Positions 20,601 through 33,359 of a stretch of DNA of 64,000 nucleotides are shown piece after piece (the first letter of the stretch is position 1; every line of letters starts with the position of its first letter). The stretch covers positions 558,001 to 622,000 of the forward strand of contig CM061223.1 in NCBI GenBank assembly GCA_030844895.1. The letters are read 5' to 3'. Under the pieces are notes generated by a model. That model was not told the DNA's origin. It ran no database searches and was given only the letters and a program-made list of their open reading frames with translations. The stretch is from Ambrosia x helenae (lineage: Eukaryota > Streptophyta > Magnoliopsida > Asterales > Asteraceae). The translations under genes were made by a program, and so were the position numbers.

Positions 20601-21754
20601 GTGGCAGAATTCCCCATGAAGAGTTTTTCACCAGCAACTTCCTTGAAGGTGTTGAAAAAACTCTTATCAAAACACACATGCCGGGTTGCCCCGGTATCAA
20701 CCCACCAATCCTTGGCATCCGTTCCAACCAAGTTTGCTTCAGTGACCATCATTGACCAATCTGACATCATAGCAACAAGATTATCAATCATGTTGGCTTG
20801 TTTGCCATTTTCCTTCTTGGGAAGCTTGCAATCACTTGCTTTATGCCCCGGTTTGTCACAGTTATAGCAAGTTCCATTGAACTTCTTCTTGCCAACCCCA
20901 CCTTTAGGCCCAAGGTAGGAGTTCTTCCCATTGCCTTTCTTAAAACCACCCCGTTTGTTGCCTTTGTTACTTTTGTTACCCTTTGATGATTCACCATGTT
21001 CAACAACATTAGCTTTAGCGACTTCATGACCAACAGATTTCTTTTGAGCGACTTTGTTGTCTTCTTCAATACGAAGACGCACAACCAAGTCTTCAATTGT
21101 CATTTCCTTTCGCTTATGCTTCAAATAATTTTTGAAATCAATCCAACTTGGTGGCAATTTTTCAATAATAGCCGCCACTTGGAATGTCTCGCTAAGCATC
21201 ATTCCTTCGGCATGAATATCATGAAGAATCACCTGTAATTCTTGAACTTGACTCATAACAGTTTTTGAGTCAATCATAGCAAAATCCAAGAATTTTGCCA
21301 CCACAAATTTCTTAGTGCCCGCATCTTCAGTTTTGTATTTGCGTTCCAATGATTCCCATAAATCTTTGGCAGTAGCAGCTTTGCAATACACATTGTAAAG
21401 CGAGTCAACCATTCCATTCAGGATATAGTTTCGGCACAAGAAATCAGAATGATTCCAAGCATGAACCGCGCTCACAGTTTGAGCATTCATATCCTCTTCA
21501 ACAACTTGAGGAGCGGTTTCAGTTAAGAACCTTGCAAGGTTCAACGTTGTCAAATAGAACAGCATCTTTTGCTGCCACCGTTTGAAGTTTACACCAGCAA
21601 ACTTCTCAGGTTTTTCAGCGTGGCTTGCCACAGCAGTCGGCAACGGCGCCACTAAACCAGTGGTAACAGTAACAGCCTGAGAAAACACTGCAGAAACTCC
21701 TGTGACAGTGGAGTTCTGGAAAGCAGCAGAGGGCATGGGTTGAGAGTTCTCCAT
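17678..21754 (-). CDS. Copia gag-pol polyprotein, full-length unit 3 (1358 aa)
   Basis: This second open full-length frame has the same length and motifs as the one at 8368-12444: zinc knuckle, DTGA protease, DD35E integrase, YVDD reverse transcriptase and RNase H. At the RT position where unit 1 has Ile (MTRVIRYLRY), this copy and all four deleted units have Leu, so the deleted units group with this copy rather than with unit 1. The leader repeats the GTAAGT-TACTAAC-TTTTCAG pattern (21757-21815) and the 13-base self-complementary segment (21786-21798). Potentially functional. Confidence 0.95.
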   Translation of the reverse strand: MENSQPMPSAAFQNSTVTGVSAVFSQAVTVTTGLVAPLPTAVASHAEKPEKFAGVNFKRWQQKMLFYLTTLNLARFLTETAPQVVEEDMNAQTVSAVHAWNHSDFLCRNYILNGMVDSLYNVYCKAATAKDLWESLERKYKTEDAGTKKFVVAKFLDFAMIDSKTVMSQVQELQVILHDIHAEGMMLSETFQVAAIIEKLPPSWIDFKNYLKHKRKEMTIEDLVVRLRIEEDNKVAQKKSVGHEVAKANVVEHGESSKGNKSNKGNKRGGFKKGNGKNSYLGPKGGVGKKKFNGTCYNCDKPGHKASDCKLPKKENGKQANMIDNLVAMMSDWSMMVTEANLVGTDAKDWWVDTGATRHVCFDKSFFNTFKEVAGEKLFMGNSATADIKGEGNVLLKMTSGKELTLSNVLYVPEIRKNLVSGWQLNKFGFKMVFESDKVVLTKGGMYVGKGYALNGMFKLNVTVMNGMNNDNSAYMLESSNVWHGRLGHVNFNSIRHLIKLNSIPKIEIDSNHKCETCVEAKQTRTSFKKVERTTGPLDLIHTDLCDLKSIPTRGGNKYFITFIDDSTRFCYVYLLKSKDEAIDKFVVFKAEVENQLNRKIKKVRSDRGGEYVSPFADLCAKSGIIHELTPPYSPQSNGIAERKNRTLKEMMNAMLISSGVSEDMWGEALLSANFILNLIPRKKKDITPYELLTGVKPSYNHLRVWGCLAKVVVTPPKRLVIGPKTIDCVLIGYTRLGGPLRFLVHDSKNPGVSNGTILESKDASWFEHICPCLDRPKLGSQSPIDDRVLEDEPGPSNSTRESGSREKVANDEPQLDESEIRRSKRQRTEKSFGPDFLTYVVEEEPQTYQEAVNSSDGPQWKEAIKCEIDSILQNHTWEVVDLPAGCKPLGYRWIFKKKMKPDGTIDKYKARLVIKGYKQREGLDYFDTYSPVTRITSIRMVLAIAAIRNLEIHQMDVKTAFLNGNLEEEIYMEQPEGFIAKGQEKKVCKLVKSLYGLKQAPKQWHQKFDHVMLDSGFKINECDKCVYVKDTPDGYVILCLYVDDMLIAGSNEKMIKSTKDVLKARFDMKDMGLADVILGVQITRTQNGLVISQSHYVDKILEKFNANDSNVARTPIDTSQHLAKNRGEPVNQLEYSRIIGSLMYLMSCTRPDLAYVVSKLSRYTSNPSLTHWGCMTRVLRYLRYTREYGLHYSRYPAVIEGYCDANWISDTNDSRATSGYVFTLGGAAISWKSSKQTVIARSTMESEFIALDKASEEAEWLRQFVEDIPRWPKPASAICIHCDSQSAIGRARSTMYNGKNRHIRRRHKTVRQLISTGVITVDYVKSKDNIADPLTKGLSRELVQKSSMGMGLKPMKG

Positions 21755-21800
21755 TACTGAAAATAAACCGAATCTGTTAGTACAAGAATCTGTTTAAGTT

Positions 21801-22551
21801 TGTTGGATTACTTACAGTAAAATGGAGACCGATCAGATTCTGCAAAAAGAAACAAACAGGGAAAATAAAAAGGATTAACAGAACCGGGCTTGTGTTTGAC
21901 ACAATTCCCTTAAACAGATTCGTCGTCTGTTCCCAGGGTACACCGGTTCAACAGTGACGGTGCACTGCGGACTATCTCACTTGCCTGAAAAGAAACCGGA
22001 ACTGGACTGGTACTGGAACTTGCTGCAGCAATAAGACAGATGTGAGAGTATATGTTTCTGTGTGTATTCTGTTCTGCACACAAGTCTGTATTATATACTT
22101 GAACAACCAAACTGTTGGAAGCTGTTCAGACTCTAATTAATCACGCGTATTAAACACCATTATTATGATGTTAATTGCTGGTGATAATCAAGAGTTGCAA
22201 CTGTTGGAAGATGAAGGCAAAGAGTTCTTTCTAGAACAATCAGCTACATTGTGCAAAAATTAAAACAGACATCAAAAAACCAGTCTCGCACGGACCCGGG
22301 TTTTTCGAGCTGCATTCGTGTCCGCAGGTCGTGCGGGCGCCACGTTGGTTCAAGGATTTTTCCGAGCCAGAACCCATTTTTGCACCCCCCCCTGCGCGCG
22401 GGTAGGAGTTAGAGGATAATATAACTTTAACAATTTAATTCCTCCATTCCAACTTTACCTTATAAAGTCTTCCAACTTTCATCTTCCCACCAATGTGGGA
22501 CACAACCAACTCACACACTTAACTCACATTCACTTCTATAATTTTCCAACA
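21801..22551 (-). mobile_element. LTR4 of the Copia array (751 bp)
   Basis: Shared between full unit 3 and deleted unit 4. Ends and TATA position match LTR1. Confidence 0.93.
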
Positions 22552-23133
22552 ATCCCCCACATGAATGGGAGTTTTTTCCAGAAACAATCTCGTTCCGATT
22601 AAATCTCAACAGTTGAGTTTTGCATACGATAGGTAGGTGTGACCCTTTGAACCTTCGCTTATGAAACGCACTTAGCCTACTGGCTCTGAGTAGAACGCGA
22701 TGTCTTTGAACTCGTCTGCCGTTTGTGTAGACGACAATACGCTTCACACAAAACTCTCCCTGACAACGTCAAGTCCTCATAGTTGTGTCCGTTATGGTCA
22801 TGGACACGTGCCTGGTTCTGCGAGAGCTATTAAGTATTGTGCCCCAACAATACCCTTCGAAGCGACCCCACTTCTCTCTCACATAGGTGATCTACTGGGA
22901 CTGGTTACCTCAGTCAGATCATTAAAAGCTATAAGCTTAACCTCAACCTTGTCACTTTTTAGGAATGGACTAGGAAGCTTATTAAATCTCATAGTAAACT
23001 CCCTTTTTAATATGTGGGGTTTTCACCAACTCTCCCCCACAGTGACCTTCGCCAGTTCATACAATTAGGTTGTCCTATTGAACTCAGATCTTGGGATCTC
23101 CAGTCAGCTGAGTTAGGTTTCCTTCGCATAAAC

Positions 23134-25607
23134 CTAGCCTTTCATGGGCTTTAGTCCCATTCCCATTGACGACTTCTGAACTAACTCTCTGCTTAAGCCT
23201 TTCGTTAGCGGATCCGCGATGTTATCCTTTGACTTCACATAGTCAACAGTGATAACTCCTGTAGAGATTAGTTGTCGTACCGTCTTATGTCTACGTCTTA
23301 TATGCCTGTTCTTACCGTTATACATTGTGCTACGAGCTCTGCCAATTGCCGATTGGCTATCACAATGTATGCATATGGCCGATGCCGGCTTCGGCCATCT
23401 TGGTATATCCTCAACAAATTGACGTAGCCATTCTGCCTCTTCACTCGCCTTATCTAAGGCAATGAATTCCGATTCCATCGTGGATCTAGCAATAACAGTT
23501 TGCTTAGATGATTTCCACGATATTGCTGCACCACCAAGCGTGAATACATACCCACTTGTCGCTCTGGAATCATTTGTGTCAGATATCCAATTTGCATCGC
23601 AGTAACCTTCAATAACTGCTGGATATCTACTATAATGCAGCCCGTACTCTCGTGTGTATCTCAAGTACCGAAGCACCCGTGTCATGCAACCCCAATGAGT
23701 TAAACTTGGGTTGCTCGTGTATCTACTTAGCTTGCTTACAACATATGCTAAGTCTGGTCTGGTACAACTCATCAGATACATCAAGCTGCCAATAATTCTT
23801 GAATACTCTAATTGATTAACAGGCTCTCCTCGATTTTTAGCTAGATGTTGACTCGTGTCAATGGGAGTTCTAGCCACATTAGAGTCATTTGCATTGAACT
23901 TCTCAAGAATTTTGTCCACATAGTGAGACTGACTTATCACAAGTCCATTCTGGGTTCGTGTGATTTGTACTCCCAAAATCACATCCGCTAATCCCATATC
24001 TTTCATGTCAAACCTTGCTTTCAGGACGTCCTTTGTAGACTTTATCATTTTCTCATTACTACCAGCAATGAGCATGTCATCCACATACAAACACAAGATG
24101 ACATATCCGTCTGGTGTGTCTTTCACATACACACACTTGTCACATTCGTTGATTTTGAACCCAGAATCAAGCATGACATGATCAAACTTTTGATGCCATT
24201 GTTTTGGAGCTTGCTTCAAACCATATAAAGATTTTACAAGCTTGCATACTTTCTTTTCTTGTCCCTTGGCTATGAAGCCCTCGGGCTGTTCCATGTAAAT
24301 CTCCTCCTCTAGATTTCCATTCAAGAAAGCCGTTTTCACATCCATTTGGTGAATTTCCAAATTTCTAATGGCTGCAATGGCAAGTACCATCCTAATGGAT
24401 GTTATTCGCGTGACAGGCGAATATGTGTCAAAATAATCCAAGCCTTCTCGCTGTTTATATCCTTTGATCACCAACCTTGCCTTATACTTATCAATGGTGC
24501 CATCTGGTTTCATCTTCTTCTTGAAGATCCATCGATATCCTAGTGGTTTGCATCCCGCAGGAAGATCCACTACTTCCCAAGTGTGATTTTGTAAAATAGA
24601 ATCTATTTCACACTTTATGGCCTCCTTCCACTGAGGTCCATCCGAGGAATTTACCGCTTCTTGGTAAGTTTGTGGTTCCTCCTCGACCACATAGGTGAGG
24701 AAATCTGGACCAAAGGATTTTTCAGTCCTTTGTCTTTTACTCCTTCGGATTTCACTTTCATCTAATTGAGGTTCATCATTCGCAACCTTTTCTCTTGAAC
24801 CACTTTCCCGCGTTGAATTTGATGGGCCCGGTTCATCCTCTAGAACCCTATCATCAATTGGGCTTTGTGAGCCCAACTTAGGCCTATCCAAGCATGGACA
24901 TATGTGCTCGAACCAAGAAGCATCCTTAGAACCAAGAAGCATCCTTCAATTGTCATTTCCTTTCGCTTATGCTTCAAATAATTTTTGAAATCAATCCAAC
25001 TTGGTGGCAATTTTTCAATAATAGCCGCCACTTGGAATGTCTCGCTAAGCATCATTCCTTCGGCATGAATATCATGAAGAATCACCTGTAATTCTTGAAC
25101 TTGACTCATAACAGTTTTTGAGTCAATCATAGCAAAATCCAAGAATTTTGCCACCACAAATTTCTTAGTGCCCGCATCTTCAGTTTTGTATTTGCGTTCC
25201 AATGATTCCCATAAATCTTTGGCAGTAGCAGCTTTGCAATACACATTGTAAAGCGAGTCAACCATTCCATTCAGGATATAGTTTCGGCACAAGAAATCAG
25301 AATGATTCCAAGCATGAACCGCGCTCACAGTTTGAGCATTCATATCCTCTTCAACAACTTGAGGAGCGGTTTCAGTTAAGAACCTTGCAAGGTTCAACGT
25401 TGTCAAATAGAACAGCATCTTTTGCTGCCACCGTTTGAAGTTTACACCAGCAAACTTCTCAGGTTTTTCAGCGTGGCTTGCCACAGCAGTCGGCAACGGC
25501 GCCACTAAACCAGTGGTAACAGTAACAGCCTGAGAAAACACTGCAGAAACTCCTGTGACAGTGGAGTTCTGGAAAGCAGCAGAGGGCATGGGTTGAGAGT
25601 TCTCCAT
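23134..25607 (-). pseudogene. Deleted Copia unit 4: truncated gag plus RT-RNase H frame
   Basis: It carries the same 1622-bp deletion and 19-bp filler as unit 2. Gag fragment at 24840-25607 (255 codons); RT-RNase H frame at 23134-24942 (602 codons). Its translation is the same as in the other short units, so it arose by copying, not by a separate deletion. Confidence 0.92.
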
Positions 25608-25653
25608 TACTGAAAATAAACCGAATCTGTTAGTACAAGAATCTGTTTAAGTT

Positions 25654-26404
25654 TGTTGGATTACTTACAGTAAAATGGAGACCGATCAGATTCTGCAAAA
25701 AGAAACAAACAGGGAAAATAAAAAGGATTAACAGAACCGGGCTTGTGTTTGACACAATTCCCTTAAACAGATTCGTCGTCTGTTCCCAGGGTACACCGGT
25801 TCAACAGTGACGGTGCACTGCGGACTATCTCACTTGCCTGAAAAGAAACCGGAACTGGACTGGTACTGGAACTTGCTGCAGCAATAAGACAGATGTGAGA
25901 GTATATGTTTCTGTGTGTATTCTGTTCTGCACACAAGTCTGTATTATATACTTGAACAACCAAACTGTTGGAAGCTGTTCAGACTCTAATTAATCACGCG
26001 TATTAAACACCATTATTATGATGTTAATTGCTGGTGATAATCAAGAGTTGCAACTGTTGGAAGATGAAGGCAAAGAGTTCTTTCTAGAACAATCAGCTAC
26101 ATTGTGCAAAAATTAAAACAGACATCAAAAAACCAGTCTCGCACGGACCCGGGTTTTTCGAGCTGCATTCGTGTCCGCAGGTCGTGCGGGCGCCACGTTG
26201 GTTCAAGGATTTTTCCGAGCCAGAACCCATTTTTGCACCCCCCCCTGCGCGCGGGTAGGAGTTAGAGGATAATATAACTTTAACAATTTAATTCCTCCAT
26301 TCCAACTTTACCTTATAAAGTCTTCCAACTTTCATCTTCCCACCAATGTGGGACACAACCAACTCACACACTTAACTCACATTCACTTCTATAATTTTCC
26401 AACA
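25654..26404 (-). mobile_element. LTR5 of the Copia array (751 bp)
   Basis: Shared between deleted units 4 and 5. From here to LTR7 the array is purely short units with a 3853-bp period. Confidence 0.93.
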
Positions 26405-26986
26405 ATCCCCCACATGAATGGGAGTTTTTTCCAGAAACAATCTCGTTCCGATTAAATCTCAACAGTTGAGTTTTGCATACGATAGGTAGGTGTGACCCTT
26501 TGAACCTTCGCTTATGAAACGCACTTAGCCTACTGGCTCTGAGTAGAACGCGATGTCTTTGAACTCGTCTGCCGTTTGTGTAGACGACAATACGCTTCAC
26601 ACAAAACTCTCCCTGACAACGTCAAGTCCTCATAGTTGTGTCCGTTATGGTCATGGACACGTGCCTGGTTCTGCGAGAGCTATTAAGTATTGTGCCCCAA
26701 CAATACCCTTCGAAGCGACCCCACTTCTCTCTCACATAGGTGATCTACTGGGACTGGTTACCTCAGTCAGATCATTAAAAGCTATAAGCTTAACCTCAAC
26801 CTTGTCACTTTTTAGGAATGGACTAGGAAGCTTATTAAATCTCATAGTAAACTCCCTTTTTAATATGTGGGGTTTTCACCAACTCTCCCCCACAGTGACC
26901 TTCGCCAGTTCATACAATTAGGTTGTCCTATTGAACTCAGATCTTGGGATCTCCAGTCAGCTGAGTTAGGTTTCCTTCGCATAAAC

Positions 26987-29460
26987 CTAGCCTTTCATGG
27001 GCTTTAGTCCCATTCCCATTGACGACTTCTGAACTAACTCTCTGCTTAAGCCTTTCGTTAGCGGATCCGCGATGTTATCCTTTGACTTCACATAGTCAAC
27101 AGTGATAACTCCTGTAGAGATTAGTTGTCGTACCGTCTTATGTCTACGTCTTATATGCCTGTTCTTACCGTTATACATTGTGCTACGAGCTCTGCCAATT
27201 GCCGATTGGCTATCACAATGTATGCATATGGCCGATGCCGGCTTCGGCCATCTTGGTATATCCTCAACAAATTGACGTAGCCATTCTGCCTCTTCACTCG
27301 CCTTATCTAAGGCAATGAATTCCGATTCCATCGTGGATCTAGCAATAACAGTTTGCTTAGATGATTTCCACGATATTGCTGCACCACCAAGCGTGAATAC
27401 ATACCCACTTGTCGCTCTGGAATCATTTGTGTCAGATATCCAATTTGCATCGCAGTAACCTTCAATAACTGCTGGATATCTACTATAATGCAGCCCGTAC
27501 TCTCGTGTGTATCTCAAGTACCGAAGCACCCGTGTCATGCAACCCCAATGAGTTAAACTTGGGTTGCTCGTGTATCTACTTAGCTTGCTTACAACATATG
27601 CTAAGTCTGGTCTGGTACAACTCATCAGATACATCAAGCTGCCAATAATTCTTGAATACTCTAATTGATTAACAGGCTCTCCTCGATTTTTAGCTAGATG
27701 TTGACTCGTGTCAATGGGAGTTCTAGCCACATTAGAGTCATTTGCATTGAACTTCTCAAGAATTTTGTCCACATAGTGAGACTGACTTATCACAAGTCCA
27801 TTCTGGGTTCGTGTGATTTGTACTCCCAAAATCACATCCGCTAATCCCATATCTTTCATGTCAAACCTTGCTTTCAGGACGTCCTTTGTAGACTTTATCA
27901 TTTTCTCATTACTACCAGCAATGAGCATGTCATCCACATACAAACACAAGATGACATATCCGTCTGGTGTGTCTTTCACATACACACACTTGTCACATTC
28001 GTTGATTTTGAACCCAGAATCAAGCATGACATGATCAAACTTTTGATGCCATTGTTTTGGAGCTTGCTTCAAACCATATAAAGATTTTACAAGCTTGCAT
28101 ACTTTCTTTTCTTGTCCCTTGGCTATGAAGCCCTCGGGCTGTTCCATGTAAATCTCCTCCTCTAGATTTCCATTCAAGAAAGCCGTTTTCACATCCATTT
28201 GGTGAATTTCCAAATTTCTAATGGCTGCAATGGCAAGTACCATCCTAATGGATGTTATTCGCGTGACAGGCGAATATGTGTCAAAATAATCCAAGCCTTC
28301 TCGCTGTTTATATCCTTTGATCACCAACCTTGCCTTATACTTATCAATGGTGCCATCTGGTTTCATCTTCTTCTTGAAGATCCATCGATATCCTAGTGGT
28401 TTGCATCCCGCAGGAAGATCCACTACTTCCCAAGTGTGATTTTGTAAAATAGAATCTATTTCACACTTTATGGCCTCCTTCCACTGAGGTCCATCCGAGG
28501 AATTTACCGCTTCTTGGTAAGTTTGTGGTTCCTCCTCGACCACATAGGTGAGGAAATCTGGACCAAAGGATTTTTCAGTCCTTTGTCTTTTACTCCTTCG
28601 GATTTCACTTTCATCTAATTGAGGTTCATCATTCGCAACCTTTTCTCTTGAACCACTTTCCCGCGTTGAATTTGATGGGCCCGGTTCATCCTCTAGAACC
28701 CTATCATCAATTGGGCTTTGTGAGCCCAACTTAGGCCTATCCAAGCATGGACATATGTGCTCGAACCAAGAAGCATCCTTAGAACCAAGAAGCATCCTTC
28801 AATTGTCATTTCCTTTCGCTTATGCTTCAAATAATTTTTGAAATCAATCCAACTTGGTGGCAATTTTTCAATAATAGCCGCCACTTGGAATGTCTCGCTA
28901 AGCATCATTCCTTCGGCATGAATATCATGAAGAATCACCTGTAATTCTTGAACTTGACTCATAACAGTTTTTGAGTCAATCATAGCAAAATCCAAGAATT
29001 TTGCCACCACAAATTTCTTAGTGCCCGCATCTTCAGTTTTGTATTTGCGTTCCAATGATTCCCATAAATCTTTGGCAGTAGCAGCTTTGCAATACACATT
29101 GTAAAGCGAGTCAACCATTCCATTCAGGATATAGTTTCGGCACAAGAAATCAGAATGATTCCAAGCATGAACCGCGCTCACAGTTTGAGCATTCATATCC
29201 TCTTCAACAACTTGAGGAGCGGTTTCAGTTAAGAACCTTGCAAGGTTCAACGTTGTCAAATAGAACAGCATCTTTTGCTGCCACCGTTTGAAGTTTACAC
29301 CAGCAAACTTCTCAGGTTTTTCAGCGTGGCTTGCCACAGCAGTCGGCAACGGCGCCACTAAACCAGTGGTAACAGTAACAGCCTGAGAAAACACTGCAGA
29401 AACTCCTGTGACAGTGGAGTTCTGGAAAGCAGCAGAGGGCATGGGTTGAGAGTTCTCCAT
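26987..29460 (-). pseudogene. Deleted Copia unit 5: truncated gag plus RT-RNase H frame
   Basis: Same deletion and filler. Gag fragment at 28693-29460, RT-RNase H frame at 26987-28795. No difference from units 2 and 4 was seen in the two translated frames. Confidence 0.92.
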
Positions 29461-29506
29461 TACTGAAAATAAACCGAATCTGTTAGTACAAGAATCTGTT
29501 TAAGTT

Positions 29507-30257
29507 TGTTGGATTACTTACAGTAAAATGGAGACCGATCAGATTCTGCAAAAAGAAACAAACAGGGAAAATAAAAAGGATTAACAGAACCGGGCTTGTG
29601 TTTGACACAATTCCCTTAAACAGATTCGTCGTCTGTTCCCAGGGTACACCGGTTCAACAGTGACGGTGCACTGCGGACTATCTCACTTGCCTGAAAAGAA
29701 ACCGGAACTGGACTGGTACTGGAACTTGCTGCAGCAATAAGACAGATGTGAGAGTATATGTTTCTGTGTGTATTCTGTTCTGCACACAAGTCTGTATTAT
29801 ATACTTGAACAACCAAACTGTTGGAAGCTGTTCAGACTCTAATTAATCACGCGTATTAAACACCATTATTATGATGTTAATTGCTGGTGATAATCAAGAG
29901 TTGCAACTGTTGGAAGATGAAGGCAAAGAGTTCTTTCTAGAACAATCAGCTACATTGTGCAAAAATTAAAACAGACATCAAAAAACCAGTCTCGCACGGA
30001 CCCGGGTTTTTCGAGCTGCATTCGTGTCCGCAGGTCGTGCGGGCGCCACGTTGGTTCAAGGATTTTTCCGAGCCAGAACCCATTTTTGCACCCCCCCCTG
30101 CGCGCGGGTAGGAGTTAGAGGATAATATAACTTTAACAATTTAATTCCTCCATTCCAACTTTACCTTATAAAGTCTTCCAACTTTCATCTTCCCACCAAT
30201 GTGGGACACAACCAACTCACACACTTAACTCACATTCACTTCTATAATTTTCCAACA
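29507..30257 (-). mobile_element. LTR6 of the Copia array (751 bp)
   Basis: Shared between deleted units 5 and 6. Standard ends and length. Confidence 0.93.
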
Positions 30258-30839
30258 ATCCCCCACATGAATGGGAGTTTTTTCCAGAAACAATCTCGTT
30301 CCGATTAAATCTCAACAGTTGAGTTTTGCATACGATAGGTAGGTGTGACCCTTTGAACCTTCGCTTATGAAACGCACTTAGCCTACTGGCTCTGAGTAGA
30401 ACGCGATGTCTTTGAACTCGTCTGCCGTTTGTGTAGACGACAATACGCTTCACACAAAACTCTCCCTGACAACGTCAAGTCCTCATAGTTGTGTCCGTTA
30501 TGGTCATGGACACGTGCCTGGTTCTGCGAGAGCTATTAAGTATTGTGCCCCAACAATACCCTTCGAAGCGACCCCACTTCTCTCTCACATAGGTGATCTA
30601 CTGGGACTGGTTACCTCAGTCAGATCATTAAAAGCTATAAGCTTAACCTCAACCTTGTCACTTTTTAGGAATGGACTAGGAAGCTTATTAAATCTCATAG
30701 TAAACTCCCTTTTTAATATGTGGGGTTTTCACCAACTCTCCCCCACAGTGACCTTCGCCAGTTCATACAATTAGGTTGTCCTATTGAACTCAGATCTTGG
30801 GATCTCCAGTCAGCTGAGTTAGGTTTCCTTCGCATAAAC

Positions 30840-33313
30840 CTAGCCTTTCATGGGCTTTAGTCCCATTCCCATTGACGACTTCTGAACTAACTCTCTGCTT
30901 AAGCCTTTCGTTAGCGGATCCGCGATGTTATCCTTTGACTTCACATAGTCAACAGTGATAACTCCTGTAGAGATTAGTTGTCGTACCGTCTTATGTCTAC
31001 GTCTTATATGCCTGTTCTTACCGTTATACATTGTGCTACGAGCTCTGCCAATTGCCGATTGGCTATCACAATGTATGCATATGGCCGATGCCGGCTTCGG
31101 CCATCTTGGTATATCCTCAACAAATTGACGTAGCCATTCTGCCTCTTCACTCGCCTTATCTAAGGCAATGAATTCCGATTCCATCGTGGATCTAGCAATA
31201 ACAGTTTGCTTAGATGATTTCCACGATATTGCTGCACCACCAAGCGTGAATACATACCCACTTGTCGCTCTGGAATCATTTGTGTCAGATATCCAATTTG
31301 CATCGCAGTAACCTTCAATAACTGCTGGATATCTACTATAATGCAGCCCGTACTCTCGTGTGTATCTCAAGTACCGAAGCACCCGTGTCATGCAACCCCA
31401 ATGAGTTAAACTTGGGTTGCTCGTGTATCTACTTAGCTTGCTTACAACATATGCTAAGTCTGGTCTGGTACAACTCATCAGATACATCAAGCTGCCAATA
31501 ATTCTTGAATACTCTAATTGATTAACAGGCTCTCCTCGATTTTTAGCTAGATGTTGACTCGTGTCAATGGGAGTTCTAGCCACATTAGAGTCATTTGCAT
31601 TGAACTTCTCAAGAATTTTGTCCACATAGTGAGACTGACTTATCACAAGTCCATTCTGGGTTCGTGTGATTTGTACTCCCAAAATCACATCCGCTAATCC
31701 CATATCTTTCATGTCAAACCTTGCTTTCAGGACGTCCTTTGTAGACTTTATCATTTTCTCATTACTACCAGCAATGAGCATGTCATCCACATACAAACAC
31801 AAGATGACATATCCGTCTGGTGTGTCTTTCACATACACACACTTGTCACATTCGTTGATTTTGAACCCAGAATCAAGCATGACATGATCAAACTTTTGAT
31901 GCCATTGTTTTGGAGCTTGCTTCAAACCATATAAAGATTTTACAAGCTTGCATACTTTCTTTTCTTGTCCCTTGGCTATGAAGCCCTCGGGCTGTTCCAT
32001 GTAAATCTCCTCCTCTAGATTTCCATTCAAGAAAGCCGTTTTCACATCCATTTGGTGAATTTCCAAATTTCTAATGGCTGCAATGGCAAGTACCATCCTA
32101 ATGGATGTTATTCGCGTGACAGGCGAATATGTGTCAAAATAATCCAAGCCTTCTCGCTGTTTATATCCTTTGATCACCAACCTTGCCTTATACTTATCAA
32201 TGGTGCCATCTGGTTTCATCTTCTTCTTGAAGATCCATCGATATCCTAGTGGTTTGCATCCCGCAGGAAGATCCACTACTTCCCAAGTGTGATTTTGTAA
32301 AATAGAATCTATTTCACACTTTATGGCCTCCTTCCACTGAGGTCCATCCGAGGAATTTACCGCTTCTTGGTAAGTTTGTGGTTCCTCCTCGACCACATAG
32401 GTGAGGAAATCTGGACCAAAGGATTTTTCAGTCCTTTGTCTTTTACTCCTTCGGATTTCACTTTCATCTAATTGAGGTTCATCATTCGCAACCTTTTCTC
32501 TTGAACCACTTTCCCGCGTTGAATTTGATGGGCCCGGTTCATCCTCTAGAACCCTATCATCAATTGGGCTTTGTGAGCCCAACTTAGGCCTATCCAAGCA
32601 TGGACATATGTGCTCGAACCAAGAAGCATCCTTAGAACCAAGAAGCATCCTTCAATTGTCATTTCCTTTCGCTTATGCTTCAAATAATTTTTGAAATCAA
32701 TCCAACTTGGTGGCAATTTTTCAATAATAGCCGCCACTTGGAATGTCTCGCTAAGCATCATTCCTTCGGCATGAATATCATGAAGAATCACCTGTAATTC
32801 TTGAACTTGACTCATAACAGTTTTTGAGTCAATCATAGCAAAATCCAAGAATTTTGCCACCACAAATTTCTTAGTGCCCGCATCTTCAGTTTTGTATTTG
32901 CGTTCCAATGATTCCCATAAATCTTTGGCAGTAGCAGCTTTGCAATACACATTGTAAAGCGAGTCAACCATTCCATTCAGGATATAGTTTCGGCACAAGA
33001 AATCAGAATGATTCCAAGCATGAACCGCGCTCACAGTTTGAGCATTCATATCCTCTTCAACAACTTGAGGAGCGGTTTCAGTTAAGAACCTTGCAAGGTT
33101 CAACGTTGTCAAATAGAACAGCATCTTTTGCTGCCACCGTTTGAAGTTTACACCAGCAAACTTCTCAGGTTTTTCAGCGTGGCTTGCCACAGCAGTCGGC
33201 AACGGCGCCACTAAACCAGTGGTAACAGTAACAGCCTGAGAAAACACTGCAGAAACTCCTGTGACAGTGGAGTTCTGGAAAGCAGCAGAGGGCATGGGTT
33301 GAGAGTTCTCCAT
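30840..33313 (-). pseudogene. Deleted Copia unit 6: truncated gag plus RT-RNase H frame
   Basis: Same deletion and filler. Gag fragment at 32546-33313, RT-RNase H frame at 30840-32648. This is the unit at the transcription-upstream end, so the LTR7 promoter reads into it first. Confidence 0.92.
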
Positions 33314-33359
33314 TACTGAAAATAAACCGAATCTGTTAGTACAAGAATCTGTTTAAGTT

